A stretch of DNA of 64,000 nt from Lachnospiraceae bacterium. GTDB taxonomy: Bacteria; Bacillota; Clostridia; Lachnospirales; Lachnospiraceae. The DNA lies in contig CAJTIU010000009.1 of the NCBI GenBank assembly GCA_910576335.1, positions 1 through 64,000 of the forward strand, read 5' to 3'. Numbering within the stretch: position 1 is the stretch's first letter; each line of letters opens with the position of its first letter. The position numbers and the translations under genes were made by a program. Under the pieces are notes generated by a model. It did no database searches. It had not been told where the DNA came from and was given only the letters and a program-made list of their open reading frames with translations. Shown in pieces: positions 25,937 through 34,776 of the stretch.

Positions 25937-25981
25937 AAAAGAGGATTTTGTACAAAATGCACAATACAAAAATCCTCTTTT
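25937..25981. terminator. Terminator after the LacI-type gene
   Basis: AAAAGAGGATTTTGTA pairs with TACAAAAATCCTCTTTT; T-rich on both sides. Confidence 0.75.
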
Positions 25982-26013
25982 CTTGTTGCAAAGGAGAAAA
26001 TGTCAATACTTGA

Positions 26014-26063
26014 TTGACAAAATATACAGTCTGTATTACACTTAAGAAGTGGAACGGGTTCCA
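26014..26063 (+). promoter_or_regulatory. Fructoside operon promoter with operator 1
   Basis: TTGACA (26014-26019), 17 bp, TACACT (26037-26042). Just after the expected transcription start lies TGGAACGGGTTCCA (26050-26063), a perfect dyad of LacI-family type. Confidence 0.8.
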
Positions 26064-26126
26064 TATAAAAATGGAATATATCGGATAAGATTCAAAAAAT
26101 AAGTTTTATATATGGTATTTTAAACA

Positions 26127-26140
26127 TGGAATCGGTTTCA
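26127..26140 (+). promoter_or_regulatory. LacI-type operator 2
   Basis: TGGAATCGGTTTCA, 77 bp from operator 1 and close to the ribosome site. Two spaced operators would permit looping or a transcription roadblock. Confidence 0.7.
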
Positions 26141-26163
26141 TGCAAGAAGAAAGGAGGAAACCA

Positions 26164-27822
26164 ATGAATACGGGAAAATATACAAAACTGGAGATATTTG
26201 CAAAGGCATTACAGCCAGGAGGGAGTGTCTTACTGATTTCCGGGGATGGAGAATGTCAGAAGCTTCCGGGAGGGAAGGCATATTATAAATGGATTAAGGC
26301 TTTGGTAGATCAGAATACGGAGTATGAGATCCTTCCTGGAGAGTGTGAGATTTCGTTATGCTATCTGAGCGGATGTGAAAATATTCTGGAAGAAGGTGTC
26401 TGCTACCTGGAGCAGGACGGCAAGGGCAGATTCATAAAAAGGGAAGAGACGGACTGGTACAATTCTCCGATCAGGGAGGCATACCATTTCACACCGTGGA
26501 AGAACTGGATTAACGATCCCAATGGGCTGTGCTGGTTCCAGGGATACTACCATATGTTCTATCAGTTCAACCCTCATGGTCAGAAGTGGTCCCATATGTA
26601 CTGGGGACATGCGGCCAGCAGGGATCTGACCCACTGGGTTCATCTTCCGGTAGTGCTGGAGCCCCAGGAGGAGATCCTGAATCATCCAAAGGAGCTGGCA
26701 GGAGGTGCATTTTCCGGATCGGCAGTGGTACAAAAGGATGCAGTACTTTTTTATCTGACCCGTAGCATGGGGCGGTGTGTTGACGGCGAGGAGACGGTTC
26801 AGCAGCAATGGGTCATGAAGAGCAGCGATATGCTGCATTTTACCGAAGAGAAGCTTTTGATTGGAGAACGCCCCAGGGGAGCTTCCTTTGACTTCCGTGA
26901 TCCGAAGGTCATCCAGACAGAAGGGAAGTGGTATATGGTGCTCGGCAGCGCCCTTGAGGGAAAGGCGGCAATCCTGTTGTATGAATCCAGGGACCTGGAG
27001 CACTGGGACTATACCGGACCTCTGCTAGTGGAGGAGGAAGAAGGAATCCGCTGTGTGGAATGCCCGGACTTTATAGAGCTGGACGGGAAATATCTGGCCA
27101 TCGGCGCGCTGATGCATCACCAGGATTCCTTTGGCAGATATCAGATGAGCAGGTACTATGTGGGAAACTTTGAAAATGGAGTCTTTACAGAGGAGAACAG
27201 AGGCTGGTTTGATTTCAGCAGCAATTGCTACGCAATGCAGAGCTTCGAGCATGAGGGACGCAGAATCAGTATTGGGTGGATCTCTGACTTTTACGGAGAG
27301 CATCTAGAGATGGAGAACGGCGTCTGCGGGAGTATGACGATACCAAGGGAAATGCATATCAGGGATACCCGGCTATATCTGACGCCTGTGAAGGAAATCG
27401 AAACGCTGAAATCAGGACTCCTGTATCAGGGACAGGGGGAGGAGATCTGTCTCAAAGACATTACCCCGAATACATATAAGGCTGAACTGGAATTTGACAA
27501 AGACATTCCGTTTTCTATCTGCCTGTCTGAACATGACGGCAGCAGGATGCTGCTCATCAATGATGAAAACGGGCTCCGCCTTAAGACTCACGGAGTGAAG
27601 AGCGAGCATATTACATTTCCGGCAGATGTAGACAGGGTGACAAAGCTTGAGATTTTCATGGACCGCCGTACTACGGAGATTTATGTAAATGACGGGGAGG
27701 CGGCAGGAACCAAGTTGTTTTATGACACATCAGACCATGGATGTTTCATATTACATACAGACACACCTGAATGGATCAAGAGGGCAGAAGTATTTGGCAT
27801 GAGATCAATCTGGGAGAGATAA
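26164..27822 (+). CDS. GH32 beta-fructosidase (sucrose/fructan hydrolase)
   Basis: 552 residues, cytoplasmic (no signal peptide). The three GH32 active-site motifs are all present: nucleophile Asp in WINDPNGLCWFQG, the FRDPKV transition-state Asp, and the acid/base Glu in ECPDF. A 95-residue N-terminal domain precedes them, and the C-terminal beta-sandwich (about residues 415-552) is intact. Start at 26164 follows AAAGGAGG. It should split imported sucrose or short fructo-oligosaccharides; the ABC importer behind it, in place of a phosphotransferase system, implies unphosphorylated substrate. Confidence 0.93.
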   Translation: MNTGKYTKLEIFAKALQPGGSVLLISGDGECQKLPGGKAYYKWIKALVDQNTEYEILPGECEISLCYLSGCENILEEGVCYLEQDGKGRFIKREETDWYNSPIREAYHFTPWKNWINDPNGLCWFQGYYHMFYQFNPHGQKWSHMYWGHAASRDLTHWVHLPVVLEPQEEILNHPKELAGGAFSGSAVVQKDAVLFYLTRSMGRCVDGEETVQQQWVMKSSDMLHFTEEKLLIGERPRGASFDFRDPKVIQTEGKWYMVLGSALEGKAAILLYESRDLEHWDYTGPLLVEEEEGIRCVECPDFIELDGKYLAIGALMHHQDSFGRYQMSRYYVGNFENGVFTEENRGWFDFSSNCYAMQSFEHEGRRISIGWISDFYGEHLEMENGVCGSMTIPREMHIRDTRLYLTPVKEIETLKSGLLYQGQGEEICLKDITPNTYKAELEFDKDIPFSICLSEHDGSRMLLINDENGLRLKTHGVKSEHITFPADVDRVTKLEIFMDRRTTEIYVNDGEAAGTKLFYDTSDHGCFILHTDTPEWIKRAEVFGMRSIWER

Positions 27823-27838
27823 GAAAGGAGAGAAAGAG

Positions 27839-29131
27839 ATGAGAAAAAGATTAGTTTCAGCTCTGCTCGCAGCAGTGATGGTATCAGGTGCCTTCACGGG
27901 ATGCGGGAAAACAGAGGAGCGGGTGAACGAAGACGGGGAATCCGTGATTACCGTGTGGAGCCCCAGCGACGAGCCGGCTATTGAAGAATGGTGGGTCGAA
28001 AAAATTGAAGAATTCAATCAGGCGCATGAGGGGGAGATTGAGCTGCGCCGGGAAGCGATTGTGCGTGCAGATTCTTATGCCTATGAGGATAAGGTTAATG
28101 CAGCCATCACGTCCAATGACCTGCCGGACATCCTGTATGTGGACGGACCGAACGTGTCCATCTACGCGGCAAATGAGGTGACCCTTCCGCTTGATGACAT
28201 TTTCTCGGAGGAGGAATGGAATGATTTCTTTGATTCTTCCAAACAGCAGAACACTTATGACGGAAAGATCTACGCTGTCGGCGCTACGGAAAGCTCAGTG
28301 GCATTGTATTATAATAAGGATCTGCTGGATCAGGCGGGAATCTCTATACCGGAGAGCAAAGAGGATGCCTGGACCTGGTCTGAATATTATGAGGCGGCAA
28401 AAAAGCTTACAAAAGACGGTGTGGTAGGAACAAATATTATTATGGATAAGGGCGAGGGGCTTTCCTATGTACTGGAGCAGTTCTGGATCTCGAACGGAAC
28501 GGATTTTGTAAATGAGGACGGAAGCTCGGCGGACGGGTATCTGAACAGCCCCGAGGGTGTGGAGGCAGCGAAGTTCCTGAACAGTCTGATCCAGGACGGT
28601 TATGCCAATATTGATCCGATTCAGAAGGAATTCCATAACGGCAAGGCAGCGACCATGCTGGGCGGTTCCTGGGAGGTGGCAACCCTTGAAAAGGATTATC
28701 CGGACCTGAACTGGGGAGTTACTTATTTCCCGGTGGCGGACGGAGACGGCGTTCTGACTTCTCCTACCGGAGACTGGGCGGCATCTGTCACAAAGGATGT
28801 TCAGGATATGGACGCAGCCAGGGAAGTGATGCGGTTTCTGTTCTCGGAGGATAATGTGACTACCTATGCACAGGCAATCTCAAAGCCGCCTACCAGAGTC
28901 TCCAGTTATGATGTACTGGATGAATATAATGAATACCCGCGCTCAATATTCAAAGAGCAGCTTATGGAGACAGGACATCCGAGGCCGAGGACGCCTTCCT
29001 ACAGCGTGCTGACGGCGGAATTCGCGGAGGCCATGCTGAATATTTTCACTGGAGTAGACCCCCAGGAGGCGCTGGATGCGGCGGCGGAAACAACAGACAA
29101 GGATTATAAGAAATATTATGCAAATGATTAG
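27839..29131 (+). CDS. Sugar ABC transporter substrate-binding lipoprotein
   Basis: 430 residues. Lipoprotein signal with basic start RKRLVSALLAAVMVSGAF and lipobox FTGC; the Cys becomes the lipid anchor. The rest is a family 1 extracellular solute-binding fold (VITVWSPSDEPAIEEW at the start, then LPDILYVDGPN and GKAATMLGGSWE). It captures the sugar for the two permeases next in the operon. Linkage to GH32 points to a fructoside. A matching ATPase gene is missing, as is common when a shared MsmK-type ATPase serves several importers. Confidence 0.93.
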   Translation: MRKRLVSALLAAVMVSGAFTGCGKTEERVNEDGESVITVWSPSDEPAIEEWWVEKIEEFNQAHEGEIELRREAIVRADSYAYEDKVNAAITSNDLPDILYVDGPNVSIYAANEVTLPLDDIFSEEEWNDFFDSSKQQNTYDGKIYAVGATESSVALYYNKDLLDQAGISIPESKEDAWTWSEYYEAAKKLTKDGVVGTNIIMDKGEGLSYVLEQFWISNGTDFVNEDGSSADGYLNSPEGVEAAKFLNSLIQDGYANIDPIQKEFHNGKAATMLGGSWEVATLEKDYPDLNWGVTYFPVADGDGVLTSPTGDWAASVTKDVQDMDAAREVMRFLFSEDNVTTYAQAISKPPTRVSSYDVLDEYNEYPRSIFKEQLMETGHPRPRTPSYSVLTAEFAEAMLNIFTGVDPQEALDAAAETTDKDYKKYYAND

Positions 29132-29146
29132 CGAGGAGGATTGGTT

Positions 29147-30031
29147 ATGCAAAAATCAGTAAATAAAGCGAGCGAGAGAAAAGCGGCTTATATCTTTATC
29201 CTTCCGGCAGTGGTTCTGCTGGCAGCGTTTTTGATCTACCCGTCTTTACAGACGATCCGGTATGCGTTTACGGACTATAATATCATGCGCCCGGACCGGA
29301 TTGTATTCTGCGGGCTCAATAATTTTGTGGAACTGTTCCAGGATGCGGATTTCTGGATTGCAGTGAAGAATACGTTATATTTTACCGTTCTGGTCGTACC
29401 CTTTCAGACGGTGATTGCACTTGCACTGGCTCTTCTGATCTCGTCCAGAAGAAGAGGTGTGTCCATCTTCCGTGCGGCTTATTTCAGCCCTCAGGTTACC
29501 TCTATGGTAGTCGTTGCAATCCTTTGGACTGTAATGTACAATTCAAGTCCGGACAGCGGGCTTCTCAATGCGCTTCTGGTGAATCTCGGACTGGAGCCTT
29601 GCGGATTCCTGAATGATCCGGACACGGCCATGAATTCCATTATATTTATGTCTGCATGGCAGGGAGCCGGATATCAGATGATGATCTTCCTGGCAGGGCT
29701 GCAGGGAATCTCTCCGGAGCAGTACGAGGCAGCTTCCATAGACGGAGCCGGGAAAATTGCAAGCTTTTTCTATGTGACACTTCCGGGGCTTAAGAATGTC
29801 ATCCAGTATGTTGTAATGATTACGGTTATCCAGGCTATGAAGCTCTTTACACAGCCTTATGTTATGACCAAGGGAGGACCGCAGAATTCCACCAGAACCC
29901 TGGTGTACTACATCTATGAACAGGGCTTTCAGAAGAGGAATTTTGGGTATGCCTGTGCAGTGGCGGCTATTTTCTTTGTGATTGTGATCAGTCTGTCACT
30001 GGGCATGAAGAAGATTATTAAAGCAGATTAG
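29147..30031 (+). CDS. Sugar ABC transporter permease (MalF type)
   Basis: 294 residues, six membrane helices. The EAA-type loop that docks the ATPase is EQYEAASIDGAGKIASFFYV. ATG 29147 has GCGAGGAGG upstream; a TTG two codons earlier is possible. Fifteen bp separate it from the binding-protein gene, consistent with one operon. Confidence 0.94.
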   Translation: MQKSVNKASERKAAYIFILPAVVLLAAFLIYPSLQTIRYAFTDYNIMRPDRIVFCGLNNFVELFQDADFWIAVKNTLYFTVLVVPFQTVIALALALLISSRRRGVSIFRAAYFSPQVTSMVVVAILWTVMYNSSPDSGLLNALLVNLGLEPCGFLNDPDTAMNSIIFMSAWQGAGYQMMIFLAGLQGISPEQYEAASIDGAGKIASFFYVTLPGLKNVIQYVVMITVIQAMKLFTQPYVMTKGGPQNSTRTLVYYIYEQGFQKRNFGYACAVAAIFFVIVISLSLGMKKIIKAD

Positions 30032-30052
30032 GCCTGGAAAGGAGAAAATATT

Positions 30053-30889
30053 ATGACAAAGAAAAAAACACTGGGAAATGTCGCATTTTATCTTGGCAAT
30101 ACTTTGATTGCATTAATCTTTGTATCGCCGCTGATCTGGATGATCTCCTCATCCCTGAAACCGGAAGCGGAGATTTTTAAAGGGCTGAATACACTGGCTA
30201 CCTTTATTCCCAAAGCAGCGTCCTTAAACAACTATGTAGAAGTTTTTGAGAGAATCAATATGTGGAAATTCATTGGAAACAGCCTGTTTTATGTTCTGGT
30301 GATTATCCTTCTGGATCTGCTTGTGAACTCCATCTGTGGGTATGCGCTGGCAAAATTCGAATTTAAGGGAAAAGGGCTGCTGCTCACACTGGTCATCAGT
30401 CTCATGGTATTTCCGGCGGAGGCAATTATGCTTCCAATGTACAGGGAGATGGCGGACCTGGGCTGGATCAACTCCTGGGCTTCCCTGATTGTTCCGTTTG
30501 TGGCAAAGTGTTTCAGTATCTATATGTTCCGCCAGTTCTTCATGGATATTCCGGATGAGCTGCTGGAGGCAGCAGCTATTGACGGATGCGGACCGGTCCG
30601 GACATTTTTCAAGGTCGTAATGCCCATCTCGGGAACCGTGTATGCGACAATCTTTATCCTGGATTTTGTTGCACACTGGAATGACTTTATGTGGCCGCTG
30701 TTAGTCGTTACGGGGGAAGAAAAGCGTACCATCCAGCTTGCGATTCAGACATTCTTTGGATCTAAGCCGATTAACTATGGACCGATTATGGCGTCCCTGA
30801 CGATTTCAGCGATTCCGATGCTGATTATGTTTATCTTCCTCCAGAAATATTATGTGGAAGGAATTGCGTCTACTGGAATTAAGGGATAA
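30053..30889 (+). CDS. Sugar ABC transporter permease (MalG type)
   Basis: 278 residues, six membrane helices. The docking loop is DELLEAAAIDGCGPVRTFFK, and the C-terminus KYYVEGIASTGIKG is typical of this permease class. It pairs with the gene upstream to form the channel. RBS GAAAGGAGAAAAT. A hairpin follows. Confidence 0.95.
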   Translation: MTKKKTLGNVAFYLGNTLIALIFVSPLIWMISSSLKPEAEIFKGLNTLATFIPKAASLNNYVEVFERINMWKFIGNSLFYVLVIILLDLLVNSICGYALAKFEFKGKGLLLTLVISLMVFPAEAIMLPMYREMADLGWINSWASLIVPFVAKCFSIYMFRQFFMDIPDELLEAAAIDGCGPVRTFFKVVMPISGTVYATIFILDFVAHWNDFMWPLLVVTGEEKRTIQLAIQTFFGSKPINYGPIMASLTISAIPMLIMFIFLQKYYVEGIASTGIKG

Positions 30890-30897
30890 CAATATAT

Positions 30898-30926
30898 ACT
30901 CACGGCCGATGAAATCTGCCGTGAGT
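30898..30926 (+). terminator. Hairpin after the permease genes
   Basis: ACTCACGGC pairs with GCCGTGAGT. No T run follows, so it probably only reduces readthrough into the DUF624 gene. Confidence 0.45.
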
Positions 30927-31019
30927 ACCGCAAAAGCCGTAGCCGCAAAGCAAGATACTTCCTTATGCGGCTGTGCGTATCATGCCGGAAGCAGAGAATA
31001 AAAAATGGGAGGGAAAGCT

Positions 31020-31646
31020 ATGTCAGAAGTCTTTCATACAGAAAGCAGATTATTCCGAATTGTTGAAAAAATTCTGAATCTGATCAAATTGAATATATTA
31101 TGGATTCTTTTTTCCATTCCGCTGGTGACAGGAGGCGCGGCGCTCTGTGCGCTTCACGTAACGGCGGTAAAGATTCTGAAGGATGAGGAAGGATATGTGC
31201 TGCGGGATTTCCTGCAGGTATTCAGAAGTAAGATGAGAGTCTCCCTGAAGCTGTGGCTTCCGTTTCTTCTGGCAGCAGGAGTGCTCCTTTTTGACGGCAT
31301 GTTCTGGAGAAATATGGAAGGAAGCTTTGCAGACAGCATGAGAGTGCTTGTCTGCATCCTGTCAGGATTGTGGCTCGTACTAGTAATCTATGTATTCCCG
31401 CTGGCAGCGAGAATGGATGTACCGGCAAGAGTAACGTACCGCAATGGTATCCTTCTGATGTTCAAGTACCTGCCCCAGTCTGTGTATCTGTTATTTATTA
31501 CAGGCCTCTTTTTGGCGGCAGGACTTCTGTGGACTCCTGTATTCTGTATGTGGGTACTTTCCGGCGGCTCCCTTATGGCTGCGATTCACGGGAAAATGCT
31601 GATGTGGATCTTTGAAAAAGAAATTGTAAATGTCCGTTTTTTATGA
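31020..31646 (+). CDS. DUF624 (YesL-like) membrane protein
   Basis: 208 residues with four to five hydrophobic helices. The N-terminal LIKLNILWILFSIPLVTGGA is the family signature. YesL-like proteins are usually encoded with sugar ABC importers of this kind; function is unknown. ATG 31020 has GGGAGGG just before it. It is probably the last gene of the fructoside operon. Confidence 0.88.
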   Translation: MSEVFHTESRLFRIVEKILNLIKLNILWILFSIPLVTGGAALCALHVTAVKILKDEEGYVLRDFLQVFRSKMRVSLKLWLPFLLAAGVLLFDGMFWRNMEGSFADSMRVLVCILSGLWLVLVIYVFPLAARMDVPARVTYRNGILLMFKYLPQSVYLLFITGLFLAAGLLWTPVFCMWVLSGGSLMAAIHGKMLMWIFEKEIVNVRFL

Positions 31647-31720
31647 TAGAATGCCCTTATATCGACAGGCGGTTTTAAGTTTCCAGGACAGACTGAAATT
31701 TGGTGAGGGAGGAATGCGGA

Positions 31721-33352
31721 TTGGGAAGATATTTGAACAGCATGGTTCCTTTTGAGACATGGAAGCAGATTGCAGGGACAAGATTTTATGTAGATAAAAC
31801 ATGGCTGCTGGAAGATGTTTTAAATACAGCTGAGACAGACGGACAGAAATTTTTGTGTATTACAAGACCCCGCCGTTTCGGGAAGAGTGTGATAGCAAAT
31901 ATGCTTGCAGCATTTTTAGGAAAGGCTTCGGACAGCAGCGGCGTATTTAATAATCTTGCGGTTGCGGAAATTGAAAACTACAGAAAGCATCTCAATCAGC
32001 ATAATGTAATCTTTATTGATTTTAGCAGAGTGCCAAGAGGCTGCTGCAGTTATGAACAATATATCAACCGTATTCAGGACGGTATCAATCAAGATCTGAA
32101 AGAGGCTTACCCTGAGATCAGGATTGATGTGCCTGGCTCTGTCTGGGATAACCTTTTGGCTGTATTTGAGAATACAAAAGAGACTTTTGTCTTTGTGATT
32201 GACGAATGGGACGCAGTATTCCATATGCCTTTTATTTCAAGAGATAAGCAGCGGGAGTATCTGACTTTCCTTAAAAATCTTTTGAAGGATCAGGTGTATG
32301 CTGAGCTTACGTATATGACAGGGGTTCTTCCAATTGCAAAATATTCCAGTGGGTCAGAGTTAAATATGTTTGTGGAATATGACATGAATGTTATGGAACG
32401 GTTCAGCAATTATTTTGGGTTTACGGAAGGAGAGGTTGGCCGCCTTTTTGATATTTTCCTTAAAACAACGAAGAATCCCAAGATTACATTAGAAGAACTG
32501 CGGATATGGTATGACGGCTACCATACGGCATCTGGAGAAAGATTATACAATCCCCGGTCAGTCGTGTGCGCGCTGTCCAATAACCAGCTTGCTAATTACT
32601 GGACCAGTTCAGGGCCATATGATGAAATATTCTTTTATATAAAAAATAATATTGAAGCTGTCCGGGACGATCTGGTTCTGATGACTGCAGAAGAAGGAGT
32701 GGAAGCAGAAATCCAAAACTATGCTGCCGTTTCTATGGAACTGAATACAAAAGACGAAATATATTCAGCTATGGTAACCTACGGCTTGCTTACCTACGTG
32801 GATGGGGAGGTCGTTATTCCCAATAAGGAACTAATGGACAAGTTTCTAGAACTTCTCATGAATAAGGAATCTATGGGGTATGTATACCGTCTGGCAAATG
32901 AGTCAAAGAGAATGCTGGCAGCGACTTTGTGCGGAGACACGAATACCATGGCGGAAATCCTGGAATTTGCCCATAACACAGAATCACCTATTTTTTCCTA
33001 TAATAGTGAGGCTGAATTGTCAGCAGTGGTGAACCTGGTGTATTTGTCTGCAAGGGACAAATACCGTGTGGAGCGTGAGGATAAAGCGGGTAAGGGATAT
33101 GTGGATTTTATTTTTTATCCGGAGCGGAAAACTGCCGATGCTTTGATTATTGAATTAAAGGTGGATAGTACGCCACAGAATGCCATCAAACAAATTATAG
33201 ATAAAGAATATGCACTTAGATTCAAAGGAAGGCCTGGGGAAAAACAAGTATTTACCGGGCGGATTCTAGCTGTAGGAATTAGTTATAGCAAAAAAACGAA
33301 GAAACATTCCTGCAGAGTGGAAGTATTAGATACGAAGCGAAATCTTCTATGA
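31721..33352 (+). CDS. AAA-ATPase-like protein with PD-(D/E)XK nuclease domain
   Basis: 543 residues. The N-terminal part is the predicted AAA-ATPase family seen in many gut anaerobes (GRYLNSMVPFETWKQIAGTR, VDKTWLL, Walker A RPRRFGKSVIANML). The C-terminal part has the nuclease signature YVDFIFYPERKTADALIIEL with an Asp and Glu-x-Lys. Start is best placed at TTG 31721, matching the family MGRYLNS start, with GAGGGAGG upstream; ATG 31742 is an alternative. Family members are multicopy and of unknown role, possibly tied to mobile DNA. Its stop overlaps the next start in ATGA. Confidence 0.87.
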   Translation: MGRYLNSMVPFETWKQIAGTRFYVDKTWLLEDVLNTAETDGQKFLCITRPRRFGKSVIANMLAAFLGKASDSSGVFNNLAVAEIENYRKHLNQHNVIFIDFSRVPRGCCSYEQYINRIQDGINQDLKEAYPEIRIDVPGSVWDNLLAVFENTKETFVFVIDEWDAVFHMPFISRDKQREYLTFLKNLLKDQVYAELTYMTGVLPIAKYSSGSELNMFVEYDMNVMERFSNYFGFTEGEVGRLFDIFLKTTKNPKITLEELRIWYDGYHTASGERLYNPRSVVCALSNNQLANYWTSSGPYDEIFFYIKNNIEAVRDDLVLMTAEEGVEAEIQNYAAVSMELNTKDEIYSAMVTYGLLTYVDGEVVIPNKELMDKFLELLMNKESMGYVYRLANESKRMLAATLCGDTNTMAEILEFAHNTESPIFSYNSEAELSAVVNLVYLSARDKYRVEREDKAGKGYVDFIFYPERKTADALIIELKVDSTPQNAIKQIIDKEYALRFKGRPGEKQVFTGRILAVGISYSKKTKKHSCRVEVLDTKRNLL

Positions 33353-33999
33353 AACCCAATTATGCAGTGCTGTACCAGACGATGAAGGATGAAGGTATTA
33401 TGGATAAATTTGCAGTAATTGATACAGAAACAAACTGGAATGATGAGGTAATGTCGATCGGAGTAGTAGTTGCCGATTTTGAATCAAAGAAGAAAATTGA
33501 TTCGGTATATTATATCATTGACCCGGAATACAGGGTGGGAGGAATCTATTCAAGTGAATTGAGGCCTGACGGGAAAGGAGCCTGTATTGGGTGCAGAAAG
33601 CAGGCTTTAAAAGAGATTAAGCAGTGGCTGGATACATATAAAGTGCGGAAGCTGTTTGCATATAATGCGTCTTTTGATAAGAACCACCTGCCGGAATATT
33701 CAGAATATGAATGGTACGATATTATGCGCCTGGCTGCATACCGTCAGTATAATAAATTTATACCGGGTTCAGCGGATTGTTACAAGACCGGAAGACTTAA
33801 ACGTGGATATGGCGTTGAACATATACTGAGAATGCTAAGAGGAGACGGCCAGTACAGGGAAACGCATAATGCAGTCACAGATGCCGAAGACGAACTTCAG
33901 ATTATGCAGCTGCTGGGATATGGGATCAGTGAATATGATATTGCGGTTATACAGGATAAGAAGATGAAGTGTTGCTGTAAGCGGCCGTCCAGGCTGTGA
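33349..33999 (+). CDS. DnaQ-like 3'-5' exonuclease
   Basis: 216 residues. DEDD-type exonuclease motifs: FAVIDTETNW (Exo I), FAYNASFDKNHL (Exo II) and HNAVTDAEDELQIM (Exo III). It is a stand-alone domain, not part of a polymerase. The start overlaps the ATPase/nuclease stop, so two nuclease-like proteins are translated together; alternatively ATG 33400 gives MDKFAVIDTE. The C-terminus has a Cys/Lys-rich end. Substrate unknown. Confidence 0.82.
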   Translation: MKPNYAVLYQTMKDEGIMDKFAVIDTETNWNDEVMSIGVVVADFESKKKIDSVYYIIDPEYRVGGIYSSELRPDGKGACIGCRKQALKEIKQWLDTYKVRKLFAYNASFDKNHLPEYSEYEWYDIMRLAAYRQYNKFIPGSADCYKTGRLKRGYGVEHILRMLRGDGQYRETHNAVTDAEDELQIMQLLGYGISEYDIAVIQDKKMKCCCKRPSRL

Positions 34000-34008
34000 A
34001 GCAAGAGA

Positions 34009-34037
34009 GCCGGAAACCCGTTTTTAGGATTTCCGGC
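34009..34037. terminator. Terminator between convergent exonuclease and rubrerythrin genes
   Basis: GCCGGAAA pairs with TTTCCGGC around CCCGTTTTTAGGA. Confidence 0.6.
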
Positions 34038-34136
34038 TGTCTTGCTGGCAGGGATCTTTGCAGCGCTTGATCGAAATACTCTTTTGGCGTTTGCATCATA
34101 AGAGGCTGTATCAGCTGTCTCTGAAAAAACACGCTT

Positions 34137-34679
34137 TTAATAATTTTCCGCATGTACTTCGAAATAACTCTGGGGATGATTGCAGGTCGGGCAGACTTCA
34201 GGAGCTTTTGTACCTGTGACAATGTGCCCGCAGTTACGGCATTCCCACACCTTTACTTCGCTTTTTTCAAATACAGCGGCAGTCTCCACATTCTTTAACA
34301 GAGCACGGTACCGTTCCTCGTGGTGCTTCTCAATCTGTCCCACAAGCCGGAACTTCTCTGCAAGCTCCGGGAAGCCTTCTTCCTCTGCTGTTTTGGCAAA
34401 ATATTCATACATGTCTGTCCATTCGTAGTTTTCGCCGTCTGCAGCTGCGGCAAGGTTTTCCTTCGTATCGCCGATTCCGTTTAACTCCTTTAACCACATT
34501 TTTGCATGCTCTTTTTCATTGTCAGCAGTCTTTAAAAAGAGTGCTGCGATCTGTTCAAAACCCTGCTTTTTTGCAGCAGAGGCAAAGTAAGTATACTTGT
34601 TTCTTGCCTGTGATTCACCAGCAAAAGCTGCCTCCAGATTCTTTTCGGTCTGTGTTCCTGCGTACTTTGTTGATTTCAT
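34137..34679 (-). CDS. rbr: Rubrerythrin
   Basis: 180 residues. A ferritin-like di-iron domain ([20 protein letters not shown], then EKEHAKMW and EKHHEERYR) is followed by a C-terminal rubredoxin-type site with VWECRNCGH and EVCPTCNHP. It reduces hydrogen peroxide in anaerobes, using electrons from rubredoxin or NADH systems. RBS AAGGAGGAATAT. Single gene, no peroxide-regulator site recognised upstream. Confidence 0.96.
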   Translation of the reverse strand: MKSTKYAGTQTEKNLEAAFAGESQARNKYTYFASAAKKQGFEQIAALFLKTADNEKEHAKMWLKELNGIGDTKENLAAAADGENYEWTDMYEYFAKTAEEEGFPELAEKFRLVGQIEKHHEERYRALLKNVETAAVFEKSEVKVWECRNCGHIVTGTKAPEVCPTCNHPQSYFEVHAENY

Positions 34680-34776
34680 ATATTCCTCCTTGTACTGTTT
34701 ATGTTGTTAGTGTCAATTCGATTATACAATAAAAGATACTTTTTTTGCTATATTTATACAGAAAAAATAGTAACTT

